The notes below the pieces were generated by a model. The model was not told the DNA's origin, searched no databases, and was given only the letters and a program-made list of their open reading frames with translations. Below are positions 8,954 through 16,404 of a stretch of DNA of 42,047 bases, one piece after another. The stretch comes from Chlamydiota bacterium (GTDB lineage Bacteria; Auribacterota; Tritonobacteria; UBA1439): assembly GCA_012729785.1 (NCBI GenBank), contig JAAYCL010000045.1:1-42047 (forward strand), read 5' to 3'. Numbering within the stretch: position 1 is the first letter of the stretch; the number at the start of each line of letters is the position of its first letter. The position numbers were made by a program, and so were the translations under genes.

Positions 8954-10864
8954 ATGATTTCCGGCTCCCGCCCGCGCCTGTCGGCGCGGCTGCCTGTCGT
9001 CGCGGCCTCGTGTCTCGGGGCCGTCTGTCTCGCCGGCTCCTGCGCCTTCCCGCGAACGCCGTTTTTCCCCGCGCCGCAGATCCACGAGGCCCGGCCGTTC
9101 GACGGCATCCCCGTGACGAACCGGGACTACGATTTCGACGGCGACCTGAGACCGGAGTTTCGGAAGCAGGATTTGGACGGCGACGGGGTCGTCGACCGCT
9201 ACCTTAAGGACCTCGACGGGGACGGGACGTTCGACCTCTCCATCCCCAAGGCGCCCGAAGCGGATCGGGCACTGCGCCACCTGATCATCTGCGTCGACTC
9301 CGTCCCCTTCTCCGTGATGGATGCGCTGTGGCGGCAGGGGCGCTTCAGGGACTTTTACCCGCCCGGCCGCGTCATCAGTACCTTCCCCTCCGACACCAAT
9401 CCCGCCTTCGCGGACCTGTTCGGGATGGAGAAGACGCCCGGGATCGAGAACCGATACTTCGACCGCCTCCGCAACCGGGTCGCCGGGGGCGCGTGGGATC
9501 ATATGGTCCGCCCCACCGGCGACACCTTCCACGCCGCCTTCGACTACGAGCAGCACCCGCGCTACGGAGCCCTGATCTACCTCGCTCCGTACGCGGTCGC
9601 CGATCACGACCTGGCACGCTGCCGGGCGGTATTCCGCCGCCTCCTCCGCGAGAAGCCCCCCGACCGGCCGATCCTCCTCTACATCGGTTCGACGGACGCC
9701 CTGGCCCACCGCGAGGGCCGTGAAGGGCTCACCCGCCATCTGCTCATGCTGGAGCGGATGCTCGACGAGATCATCTTCGAAACCGCGGGCGAGGTGCGTA
9801 TCAGCCTCTTCTCGGATCACGGGAACAACCTCGTCCCCAGCGGTCAGCTGGTCGACCTCCAACGGCATTTGTCCCGCAACGGGTTCAGGGTCGCCGGCTC
9901 GCTGCGCTCTCCTCGCGACGTGGTGATCCCGCGCTTCGGGCTTGTGGGCGTCGCGTGTCTCTATACCCGGGAGGAGAATCGCGCGGAGGTGGCACAGGCG
10001 CTCACCTCGCTCAAGGGGGTCGATTTTTCCGTGTATGAGAACGACGGCGCCTGCGTTGTGGAGGGGGCGCGCGGCAAAGCCGTGATCAACCGGAACGGCC
10101 GGCGCTACCGCTACGAGATGCTCTCCGGCGACCCGCTCAGCCTCGGCGGGATAGTTGCGGAGATGCAGCGCCGCGGGGAACTCGACAGGCAAGGGTACGC
10201 GGACGACGCGGCATGGTTCGAGGCGACCGGCCTGCACGTCTACCCCGATATCCTGCGGCGCCTCTCCGATGCCGTCGAGAACCACGTCGTCAACCGCCCC
10301 GACGTGTTCGTCAGCCTCGAGGACGGCTACTGCTACGGGAGCGGATTCTTCGTCAACATGATCGCGCTCCGCGGCACGCATGGAAGCGCAAACGCTGCGC
10401 AGACGAACGGGATGGCGATGTCCACCGACCGCCCGGTGCCCGGCGTCATCCGGGCGGAGGAGATGATGACGGCGCTCGGCGCGGTGAGGCCCGGAGGGCC
10501 GCCGGCTTCGCCGATCGGCGCCGCGCCCGCGGAGCCGCCGGACGCGGAACCCCGCCGGGAGCCGGAGAACCCCGCGCCGCCCGTCACAACGGCGACCCCG
10601 GCCCCGACCGCCACGCCGACGGCCGAGCCCACCCCGACGCCCACAGCCGTGCCGACGTCGACGTGCACGCCCATGCCGCAGCCGTCCTCGACGCCCACGG
10701 CCCCTCCGCCCACGGCGACCGTTTCGCCGGCGACCCGAACCCCCGCCCCGACGAGAACGCGCAGGCCGCGCGTGCGGGCGCTGCGCAGGACCCCGTTGCC
10801 GAGGCGCACCATGCCGGCGCGGGTCCCCCCGCCGCAGGGAGACGTCCGGTCCCAACCGGAGTAG
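8954..10864 (+). CDS. Secreted alkaline-phosphatase-superfamily lipoprotein with Pro/Thr tail
   Basis: About 636 residues. The signal peptide ends in a lipobox (CLAGSC, Cys30). Three Asp-rich segments follow (DYDFDGD, DLDGDGVVD, DLDGDGTFD; about 58-94), like EF-hand or thrombospondin-3 calcium loops. The core matches the alkaline phosphatase/phosphodiesterase superfamily: Asp115 (ICVDS), a Ser/Thr nucleophile region near 142-146 (STFPSDTNP), Asp248 and His252 (GSTDALAH), Asp288-His289 (FSDHGN) and a distal GTHGS. These residues would hold two metal ions. The C-terminus is a Pro/Thr/Ala linker of about 60 residues and then a very basic tail. The substrate is unknown. The ATG at 8954 is preferred because AAAGGG lies six bases upstream; an ATG at 8939 has no proper site. 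Confidence 0.82.
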   Translation: MISGSRPRLSARLPVVAASCLGAVCLAGSCAFPRTPFFPAPQIHEARPFDGIPVTNRDYDFDGDLRPEFRKQDLDGDGVVDRYLKDLDGDGTFDLSIPKAPEADRALRHLIICVDSVPFSVMDALWRQGRFRDFYPPGRVISTFPSDTNPAFADLFGMEKTPGIENRYFDRLRNRVAGGAWDHMVRPTGDTFHAAFDYEQHPRYGALIYLAPYAVADHDLARCRAVFRRLLREKPPDRPILLYIGSTDALAHREGREGLTRHLLMLERMLDEIIFETAGEVRISLFSDHGNNLVPSGQLVDLQRHLSRNGFRVAGSLRSPRDVVIPRFGLVGVACLYTREENRAEVAQALTSLKGVDFSVYENDGACVVEGARGKAVINRNGRRYRYEMLSGDPLSLGGIVAEMQRRGELDRQGYADDAAWFEATGLHVYPDILRRLSDAVENHVVNRPDVFVSLEDGYCYGSGFFVNMIALRGTHGSANAAQTNGMAMSTDRPVPGVIRAEEMMTALGAVRPGGPPASPIGAAPAEPPDAEPRREPENPAPPVTTATPAPTATPTAEPTPTPTAVPTSTCTPMPQPSSTPTAPPPTATVSPATRTPAPTRTRRPRVRALRRTPLPRRTMPARVPPPQGDVRSQPE

Positions 10865-10882
10865 GGGATGCGCCACGGAGGG

Positions 10883-11329
10883 TCAGGAACGGCGTGCGGG
10901 CCGCATTTCGTTCCCGCTTCGCCGCGCGCGCTTCTCGCCGGCCTTGATGCGGTTCCAGTTCGCGACCACCTCCCGCGACGACGAGACCTTCGTGTCCGCG
11001 AAGACGTGGGGGTGCCGGTGCGTGAGCTTGCCGATGAGCCCCTCGATAACCTCCTCGACCGTGAACGCCCCCTCCCGCGCGGCGAGTTCGGCGTGGAACA
11101 TCACCTGGAGGAGGACGTCCCCGAGCTCCTCCCGCATCCCGTCCCGATCGCCCCCATGGACGGCGGCGATGAACTCCTCCGCCTCTTCCCGGAGATAGGG
11201 GATGAGCGTCTCGTGCGTCTGCTCGCGGTCCCACGGGCAGCCGCCGGGGCCCAGAAGCGTGCGGAACAGGGCCTTCAACTCGCCGAACCGGGTCGCCGCC
11301 GAAACCGTCTCCGCGCCTCGCGACTTCAC
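10883..11329 (-). CDS. mazG: MazG-family nucleotide pyrophosphohydrolase
   Basis: A 148-residue protein that hydrolyses NTPs to NMP and pyrophosphate in house-cleaning. The MazG signature is complete: GGCPWDREQTHETLIPYLRE, then EEAEEF and EELGDVLLQVMFHAEL (the acidic Mg-binding residues), then the THRHPHVF motif. It is a single-domain form, about half the length of E. coli MazG. The GTG at 11327-11329 overlaps the stop of the rhodanese gene (GTGA), and a longer frame starting at 11455 would lie inside that gene, so coupled translation from GTG is the best choice. The C-terminal tail (KRARRSGNEMRPARRS) is strongly basic. Confidence 0.87.
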   Translation of the reverse strand: MKSRGAETVSAATRFGELKALFRTLLGPGGCPWDREQTHETLIPYLREEAEEFIAAVHGGDRDGMREELGDVLLQVMFHAELAAREGAFTVEEVIEGLIGKLTHRHPHVFADTKVSSSREVVANWNRIKAGEKRARRSGNEMRPARRS

Positions 11330-11769
11330 CTCGCGAGTGCGTTTCCTTTTTCTTTCCACTCTTTGAGGCCGCCCTTGTAGTCGAGGACAGTATACCCCAG
11401 CGCGGAGAGCTTCTTCGCCGCGGAGGTGCTCGCCGTGCACAGGAAGCTCCCGCAATAGACCACGACCCGCGCGTCCTTTTTCAACATCCTCTCCGCGGAC
11501 TCCTTCGTGATCTTCCCCACCGGAAGGTTCGACGCCCCGTCGATATGCCCCTCGCGGTACGACTCCTCGTCGAGCACGTCGAGAAGCACGTACTCCTCTC
11601 CCGAATTCCTGATCTCGATGAACTGCGCGTAGCTGATCTCCCTGACTCCGTCCTTCTGGGCCGCGGCGGCCGCGATACGGTCAAAGGCCCCCGCCCGCGT
11701 CCCTGCCGCGCACCCGGCGCCGCCCGCCGCGACTGCGACGGCGAGGAGGATCGATCCGTGCCGTTTCAT
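11326..11769 (-). CDS. Exported rhodanese-like protein
   Basis: 147 residues. The ATG at 11769 follows GGAGG at six bases. An N-terminal hydrophobic segment ending AGGAGC could be a weak lipobox (Cys20) or an ordinary signal peptide. A single rhodanese fold follows: the VLLDVLDEESYREGHIDGAS motif, then the active-site loop VVVYCGSFLC with candidate catalytic Cys106, then a conserved YKGGLKEWKEKG end. The loop is not the classic CRxGxR type, so the sulfur acceptor and even sulfurtransferase activity are uncertain. It lies 60 bp downstream of the nitroreductase gene and is translationally coupled to mazG. Confidence 0.85.
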   Translation of the reverse strand: MKRHGSILLAVAVAAGGAGCAAGTRAGAFDRIAAAAAQKDGVREISYAQFIEIRNSGEEYVLLDVLDEESYREGHIDGASNLPVGKITKESAERMLKKDARVVVYCGSFLCTASTSAAKKLSALGYTVLDYKGGLKEWKEKGNALAR

Positions 11770-11829
11770 CGCACACCTCCGATGGTCGCGCCGGGGGGTG
11801 TCCCGCGGCACATTCAGTATACCATGCCG

Positions 11830-12555
11830 CTACCGCGACCGGCCGATCGCGCTCATGTAGAGGACGCTCTCCGTCGTCCCGTCGATCCCCAGCAGGGCGT
11901 TCATCTCGTCGTCGAACAGCGCCCCGATCTGGCAGCTTCCGAGGCCGAGCGCCGCGGCAGCGAGTGCGAGATTCTCCGCGATATGCCCCGCGTCGAGGTA
12001 GACGTAGCGATAGGCGCGCTGCCCGTATCTCCACCGCGCGCGGGAGAAGACCGCGGCCCAGATAAAGACCGCGGCGGCGGCGGCGCACATCTCCTGGCCA
12101 AGCGCGGCCCGCGCCGTCTCCGCCCCGAAACGCCCGAAGCGGAGCTCCTCGAGCGCGTGCCGCCCGACGGCGTAATGATACACCCCCGGGCGCACGCCCT
12201 CCACCCGGTTCACCGTGAGGTACGTTTCGATCGGGTACAGGGCGCCCGCCGAGGGAGCGGTGCGGAACATATGGCTTCCCTCGCGGCGCTGTATGCCGGT
12301 CGAGGCCCAGAGGAGGTAGGAGAGCTGCCCGAGGGAGAGCGGCTGCTGCGCGAATGCGCGGACGCTCCTCCTCTTTCGCAAGGCGCTGTCGAGCGACATC
12401 CGCCCGCCGGAATCGGGTTCCGGAAGGGGCAGGACCGCGGCGTGGGGATACTCCTTGTACGGCGGGGGCGGCTCCTCTCCCGTCGCGCCGCCGCCCAGCC
12501 CGCCGGGACGGTATTTCGTCTCCCGCTGGAACCTCTCCCCGATGCCCTCGGTCAT
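11830..12555 (-). CDS. SagB-type nitroreductase/dehydrogenase
   Basis: A 241-residue flavin-dependent oxidoreductase of the nitroreductase superfamily, SagB/ThcOx subgroup. Visible signatures are the N-terminal KRRSVRAF (FMN-phosphate binding), LSYLLWASTGIQ, TAPSAGALYPIETYL (characteristic SagB pattern) and DAGHIAENLALAAAALGLGS near the end. SagB enzymes oxidise azolines to azoles in RiPP maturation, but stand-alone family members of unknown function are common. No YcaO cyclodehydratase or precursor peptide is visible here, so a RiPP role is not supported. Its ATG overlaps the stop of the aldehyde-dehydrogenase remnant (ATGA), which probably records an older operon. Confidence 0.87.
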   Translation of the reverse strand: MTEGIGERFQRETKYRPGGLGGGATGEEPPPPYKEYPHAAVLPLPEPDSGGRMSLDSALRKRRSVRAFAQQPLSLGQLSYLLWASTGIQRREGSHMFRTAPSAGALYPIETYLTVNRVEGVRPGVYHYAVGRHALEELRFGRFGAETARAALGQEMCAAAAAVFIWAAVFSRARWRYGQRAYRYVYLDAGHIAENLALAAAALGLGSCQIGALFDDEMNALLGIDGTTESVLYMSAIGRSR

Positions 12556-12914
12556 CTCGCCGCCCCCTGCCGTGTCGTCGCGCGCGCGCCGCTGCCCGAG
12601 TGGTTAGTGAAGACCGTTTTCGTCTGCGCGGAGAAGTTCACCCCCTCCCCGGCCATCTCGCAGTCGCCGCAGCCGGCGGCCTTGCATTCGCCGAACGGCC
12701 ACTGCACCTCTTCGAACGGATCGCGGGCCGCCGCGAGTGCCTTGCGCACCTCGGGCTCGCCCGCCGCGACGTGCGGGACGGCCGTTTCGCACCTGTCGGC
12801 GGGGTTGACGTTCCGGACCGCGGGGCCGTCGGCCGGCGTTCTCCACTGCCATCCGCCGTGGCTTCGTATCCCCGTCGTGTCGCTCCTGCCTGTCCCAGGC
12901 GAGTATGACAGCAT
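12552..12914 (-). pseudogene. Internally deleted aldehyde dehydrogenase remnant
   Basis: An open frame of 120 codons whose product reads as the two ends of an aldehyde dehydrogenase joined together. The segment GGWQWRTPADGPAVRNVNPAD and EVRKALAAARDPFEE matches the ALDH N-terminus (NG.W..A.DG....NPA....V..A..AAR.AF). It passes straight into VQWPFGECKAAGCGDCEMAG and GVNFSAQTKTVFTNHSG, matching the C-terminus (.PFGG.K.SG.GRE.G..G...FTE.K.V..NH). The roughly 400-residue NAD-binding and catalytic core is missing, including the catalytic Cys region. Substitutions in invariant positions (PFGG to PFGE) suggest decay rather than function. The stop overlaps the nitroreductase ATG. Confidence 0.7.
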
Positions 12915-12977
12915 ACCGCCGGTTCGTCAACCCGCGCCCGCACAACACCGTGGGGGTGAGAAAGATGAACCAACCCG

Positions 12978-13022
12978 CCCTCACCCCGGCCCTCTCCCCC
13001 CATGCTTGGGGGCAGAGGGAGA
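12978..13022. repeat. REP-like palindromic repeat
   Basis: The stretch contains CCCTCACCCCGGCCCTCTCC and then a hairpin: CCCTCTCCCCC pairs with GGGGGCAGAGGG, one base bulged. The CCCTCACCC..CCCTCTCCC pattern is typical of intergenic REP-like elements found in many high-GC genomes. It begins a 160-bp patch of repeat debris. Confidence 0.6.
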
Positions 13023-13029
13023 GCAAGCA

Positions 13030-13069
13030 GGGGACATTTCTAATAAGTTAATGGAGGGGACATTTCTAA
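13030..13069. repeat. Direct repeat of a mobile-element-end-like 14-mer
   Basis: GGGGACATTTCTAA occurs at 13030-13043 and again at 13056-13069, 26 bp apart. Similar GGGGACATTT sequences sit at the ends of some insertion sequences. No transposase is present, so this may be a solo end, an excision scar or a small non-autonomous element. Confidence 0.5.
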
Positions 13070-13285
13070 CGAGTATTGACACCCGCGCCCACACAAGGAT
13101 CCTTACTTTTCCATTTTCGTCTGCATGGGGACAGTGAGGGGGGATGACATCTCTTCCCCGTTGTTCACGCAGGAGCGGTAATCCAGAGCGCCGCACCTTG
13201 AAACTAAATCGCTGCTTCCGCCCGGACGGCATTCGGCACCCCCTCGCTGTCCCCCCTTCCGAGCGATTTTTGGAGATTTATTAGC

Positions 13286-13314
13286 TTGACACCGACGCGC
13301 AAGTGTGCAATATT
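13286..13314 (+). promoter_or_regulatory. Candidate promoter for a short RNA
   Basis: A perfect TTGACA (13286-13291) and AATATT (13309-13314) are 17 bp apart, giving a predicted start near 13321, about 30 bp before the first arm of a strong terminator hairpin. Confidence 0.5.
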
Positions 13315-13320
13315 AATGTT

Positions 13321-13410
13321 GAAGGTTGGGGTAGTTGTGGTTGCAGCGGGACCGCAGTCAGACGGCGATGAAGTCAGTGCGGAACGTGCCTTCTGACTGC
13401 GGTCTTTTTT
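13321..13410 (+). ncRNA. Candidate small RNA or leader attenuator
   Basis: A promoter-like pair (13286-13314) and a terminator (13350-13410) bracket a transcript of about 90 nt with no open frame. The 5' part is G/T-rich. The terminator has 13-bp arms around a loop of 29 nt. A second copy of the left-arm core (AGTCAG, 13372-13377) inside the loop can also pair with CTGACT in the right arm, so two mutually exclusive structures are possible, as in attenuators. The downstream MBL gene has its own promoter-like element at 13501, so a free-standing small RNA is equally possible. No known RNA family was recognised. Confidence 0.45.
13350..13410 (+). terminator. Strong Rho-independent terminator, plus strand
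   Basis: GACCGCAGTCAGA (13350-13362) is perfectly complementary to TCTGACTGCGGTC (13392-13404), followed at once by six Ts (13405-13410). The loop is long (29 nt) and contains an alternative pairing partner for the right arm. Confidence 0.75.
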
Positions 13411-13500
13411 GTCCGCAAACGCCGTACCGATCGTCCCCCGGCGCGGAGTCGGGGTCACGCGGAGGAGGTCCTGCCCCCGGAGGTCCATCGATTTTGCCGT

Positions 13501-13529
13501 TTGCGCAAGGTTCTCCTACGTGCTATGCT
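13501..13529 (+). promoter_or_regulatory. Candidate extended -10 promoter for the MBL-HhH gene
   Basis: TTGCGC (13501-13506) and TATGCT (13524-13529), 17 bp apart, with TGC directly before the -10. It lies 40 bp upstream of the ATG and just downstream of the terminator. Confidence 0.45.
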
Positions 13530-13568
13530 GAAAAACAAAATGACTGGACCCGCGAGGAGGATCGGACC

Positions 13569-14876
13569 ATGACGAGACGCGGCGGATACGGCAGACGGCG
13601 GGCGCTTATGTGCGCGGCTGTACTGGCACTGACCTGCCGGGGGGGGATCGCACAGGAACAGGCGGCAGCGACGGCGGCCGCGCCGCTCTCCCCCGCACCC
13701 TCGGGCACCCTCGCCGTGTACTTCCTCGACGTCGACCAGGGGGATTCCACCGTCATCACGACCCCCGCAGGCAAGACGATCCTGATCGACGGGGGCCGCG
13801 GCGGCTCCGGCTACAAGAGAAAGGACAAGGGCAGAACCGTGATCATCCCCTTCCTGAAAAAGAAGGGGATCAAGAAGCTCGACTACGTGGTCATGACGCA
13901 CGCCGATGAGGACCATATCGGCGGTCTCGTCACCGTGGTCACCGAGACGAAGCCGGACAGCCCCTGGCCGATCGAGATCGTCGAGTTCATCGATCCCGGG
14001 CAGGCCCACACGACCTACCTCTACAAGGAGCTCCTCGCGGCGGTGATGAGCCGCCCGGATATCGGGTACCGGAACCTTCTGAGCGGGGAAAAACTCGACC
14101 TCGGCGAGGGCGTGACCGCCGAGGTGCTGAGTCCCTCCACCGTCGAGGGGAAAGGCTCCAACGCGGCCAGCATCGTGCTGAAGGTCACCTACGGCGCCGT
14201 TTCGTTCCTCCTGACGGGCGACGCGGAGAAAACCGCGGAAAGGAATATGCTCGAGACCTGCGGGGACAAGCTCAGGTCGACGGTTCTCAAGGCCGGGCAC
14301 CACGGCTCCAACGCCTCCTCCACCGAGGCGTTCGTGAAGGCGGTGAAACCCGAGGTGGTGCTGATCAGCGTCGGGCAGAAGAACAAGTTCCACCTCCCCG
14401 ACGAGGAGGCGCTCGGACGGCTGCAGGCGACGGGGGCGAAGATCTACCGGACGGACTACCAGGGCACCATCGTCATCAAGACGGACGGCAAAGAATACGG
14501 CGTCACGACCGAGCGCGAGTTGCCGCCCCCCGACAAGCGGTGGGACTTCGTCCCGGTGTTGACCGAGGACCAGAAGTTGGATATCAACAGCGCCTCCGCG
14601 GCAGAACTGCAAACGCTCCCCAAGATCGGAAAGGCGCTCGCACAGCGGATCATCGATCGGCGCCCCTACAAGAGCGTCGACGAACTCCGCAGGGTCCCGG
14701 GGATCGGCGTCAAGATCCTCGAGCGGCTGCGCCCCCTCGTCACGGCACGGCCTCCCGCCGAAACGGCCCCGCGGAAGGCTGCCGATGCCGAAGTTGCTCC
14801 CGCCGCGCCGCCGACTGCAAGCCGGCCGCCGGACGAAGCGGCCAAGGTGAACGTCGACGCCGCCTCGATCGAGTAA
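13569..14876 (+). CDS. ComEC C-terminal-like MBL-fold hydrolase with HhH domain
   Basis: 435 residues, with a signal peptide (about 1-28). The metallo-beta-lactamase domain resembles the C-terminal part of ComEC: LDVDQGDSTVITTPAGKTIL, LIDGG, the metal motif THADEDHIGG (His111, Asp115, His116), LLTGDAEKTAERN and KAGHHGSNASS. In competent bacteria this domain is thought to act as a nuclease on incoming DNA. A ComEA-like helix-hairpin-helix pair follows at about 335-395 (LDINSASAAELQTLPKIGKA and VPGIGVKILERL). The frame ends at a TAA (14874-14876) in the first codons of a second HhH unit, whose remains continue downstream. The start follows GAGGAGG. The ComEC channel is not encoded here, so this is a stand-alone exported hydrolase. 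Confidence 0.88.
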   Translation: MTRRGGYGRRRALMCAAVLALTCRGGIAQEQAAATAAAPLSPAPSGTLAVYFLDVDQGDSTVITTPAGKTILIDGGRGGSGYKRKDKGRTVIIPFLKKKGIKKLDYVVMTHADEDHIGGLVTVVTETKPDSPWPIEIVEFIDPGQAHTTYLYKELLAAVMSRPDIGYRNLLSGEKLDLGEGVTAEVLSPSTVEGKGSNAASIVLKVTYGAVSFLLTGDAEKTAERNMLETCGDKLRSTVLKAGHHGSNASSTEAFVKAVKPEVVLISVGQKNKFHLPDEEALGRLQATGAKIYRTDYQGTIVIKTDGKEYGVTTERELPPPDKRWDFVPVLTEDQKLDINSASAAELQTLPKIGKALAQRIIDRRPYKSVDELRRVPGIGVKILERLRPLVTARPPAETAPRKAADAEVAPAAPPTASRPPDEAAKVNVDAASIE

Positions 14877-15016
14877 CTCCAGCAGGCGCCGGGCGCGGGC
14901 CCCGCGACGGCGAAGGCGATCGTTGAGGGGAGGCGCACGGGACCGTCGACGGCCTGAAGAACGTTTCGGGGGTGGGGGCCGCACAACTCGAGACGACGCG
15001 GCCCCGCCTCATCGTT
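14877..15016 (+). pseudogene. Detached second HhH unit of the MBL gene
   Basis: The frame before the TAA ends VNVDAASIE. It resumes directly after it with LQQAPGAGPATAKAIVEGRR, which is the continuation of a ComEA-type HhH (NAS.EELQ.LPGIGPA.A..I...R). A GAA to TAA change fits. The frame then reaches TGA at 14955, but the expected second hairpin (TVDGLKNVSGVGAAQLE) is present in another frame from 14942, showing an additional small deletion. Two independent lesions indicate that this unit is no longer made. Confidence 0.7.
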
Positions 15017-15101
15017 GATGCCCCCGATCGTCCGCGAGCCGGGGGCCGCGGGATCCGATCCGCAGGGTTTCCGGGGCTTCTTCCGATTCCCGGCGGCGCG
15101 G

Positions 15102-15869
15102 TTATTTGCGCCGGATGAGTATGTTCTTGCGGTGAGGATCGGAACCCGACGGACGCGGGCTCATCTCGAACGCCCCCATCGCCCTCACCAGCGTGCTCAG
15201 CTTGCCGAAGCCGTAGTTCCGCGAATCGAATGACGGGGACTGGTTTGAGATCGTCTCCCCCACCCTCCCCAGGTCGGCCCACCCGTCCTCATCGGCGACG
15301 GCGTCGATCGCCCCGCAGACGAGCTCCATCAGCCTCGAGTCCTTTTTCACGGCGTCCGGGCCTTTGAGCTTGCGGACCGCCTGCCCGCCGCCGGCCTGTT
15401 CGTCGTCCTTCTTCTCGCCCCCTCGTTTCAGGATCTCGAAGTAGATGAACTTGTCGCAGGCGCTGACGAACGAGGCGGGCGTCTGGCGCTTGCCGAAGCC
15501 GTAGACCGTGATCCCCGCCTCGCGGATGCGCGAGGCGAGGCGGGTGAAGTCGCTGTCGCTCGAGACGAGGCAAAACCCCTCGAACCTTCCCGCGTAGAGC
15601 AGATCCATCGCGTCGATGATCATCGCGCTGTCGGTCGCGTTCTTCCCGACGGTGTTGCGGAACTGCTGGATCGGGTGGATGGCGAAGGTGGCCAGGACCT
15701 TCTTCCAGCCCTGGAGGCTGGTCGAGGTCCAGTCGCCGTAGATGCGCTTGACACTGGCGGTTCCGTACTTGGCGATCTCCGCAAAGAGCGGTTCAACGAC
15801 CGAGGCGGAGGTGTTGTCCGCGTCGATGAGCACCGCGAGCCGTTTTTCCTGCGCGAATCGTGCGTCCAT
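15102..15869 (-). CDS. NYN-domain (LabA/DUF88) protein with OST-HTH/LOTUS-like C-terminus
   Basis: 255 residues. The N-terminal NYN domain (a PIN-like putative RNase) shows the acidic metal-site pattern: LAVLIDADNTSA (Asp16, Asp18), KNATDSAMIIDAMDLLYAG (Asp80) and LVSSDSDFTRLASRIREAGI (Asp105, Asp107). A charged linker leads to a C-terminal OST-HTH/LOTUS-like domain (about 180-250: LVCGAIDAVADEDGWADLGR, YGFGKLSTLVRAMGAFEM), which binds RNA in other proteins. A role in RNA turnover is inferred. The ATG at 15869 is chosen because GGAGG lies seven bases before it, inside the codons of an upstream ATG at 15884. It is 25 bp downstream of a lipoprotein gene on the same strand. Confidence 0.9.
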   Translation of the reverse strand: MDARFAQEKRLAVLIDADNTSASVVEPLFAEIAKYGTASVKRIYGDWTSTSLQGWKKVLATFAIHPIQQFRNTVGKNATDSAMIIDAMDLLYAGRFEGFCLVSSDSDFTRLASRIREAGITVYGFGKRQTPASFVSACDKFIYFEILKRGGEKKDDEQAGGGQAVRKLKGPDAVKKDSRLMELVCGAIDAVADEDGWADLGRVGETISNQSPSFDSRNYGFGKLSTLVRAMGAFEMSPRPSGSDPHRKNILIRRK

Positions 15870-15894
15870 GATCGGTTCCTCCATCTGGGGCTGT

Positions 15895-16329
15895 TCAGCG
15901 GGCGGATCGAGGCGGGGCCCCCGTGGCGTTCCCGGGATGCGCCGCGCGTTCGAGCTGATCGACGCGGTAATAGCGCCCGGACGGGACCGCCCTGATTTGG
16001 AAGGACCGCCCGACCTCGATCCCTTGCCGCGTCGGATTCCGGACGCGGAAGAAGAATGTCTCGCCCGGTGACGGCCCGGAGAGCACGCGCTCCACCTTCA
16101 GGTCGATGATCCAGTTCAGGTCGGAGTTCACCAGGGGCGAGTACGCGATCCGCTCCACCGTGGCGACGAACGTGGAGGCGGGGGACGCGCCCCTCGGGGG
16201 GGCGGGGCCGCGCTGCGGGACAATCGCGGTGCAGGCGCCGAGCAGAAGCGCCGCCGCGAGGGCCGCAGACGCCCCCGCGGCCCCGCTGCTCCCGCACAAC
16301 CTCGTCGCCCGCCTCCGCCAGCCGTTCAC
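15895..16329 (-). CDS. Putative lipoprotein of unknown function
   Basis: 144 residues, no family recognised. The N-terminus has a basic stretch, a hydrophobic core (AALAAALLLGAC) and a convincing lipobox ending LLGAC. The rest is beta-rich and may be an OB-like barrel (ASTFVATVERIAYSPLVNSD, WIIDLKVERVLSGPSPGETF, FFFRVRNPTRQGIEVG). GTG at 16327-16329 is favoured as start, since GGAGG lies five bases upstream; an in-frame ATG at 16341 contains that ribosome site. An extended -10-like TGCTATGCT (16347-16355, minus) lies just upstream but would leave almost no leader. The gene probably forms a two-gene operon with the NYN protein. Confidence 0.65.
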   Translation of the reverse strand: MNGWRRRATRLCGSSGAAGASAALAAALLLGACTAIVPQRGPAPPRGASPASTFVATVERIAYSPLVNSDLNWIIDLKVERVLSGPSPGETFFFRVRNPTRQGIEVGRSFQIRAVPSGRYYRVDQLERAAHPGNATGAPPRSAR

Positions 16330-16404
16330 TGGATCCTCCATATATCAGCATAGCATATATCTCTCCGCAGGCGTACCGTGTCGTTGCGCCCGCCTCGCGG
16401 GGGG

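Noticed and set aside
12552-12914. A RiPP precursor upstream of the SagB-type dehydrogenase
   Set aside because: The small Cys-containing frame looked like a precursor peptide, but it aligns with both ends of an aldehyde dehydrogenase, and no YcaO-type cyclodehydratase or leader/core pattern is present.
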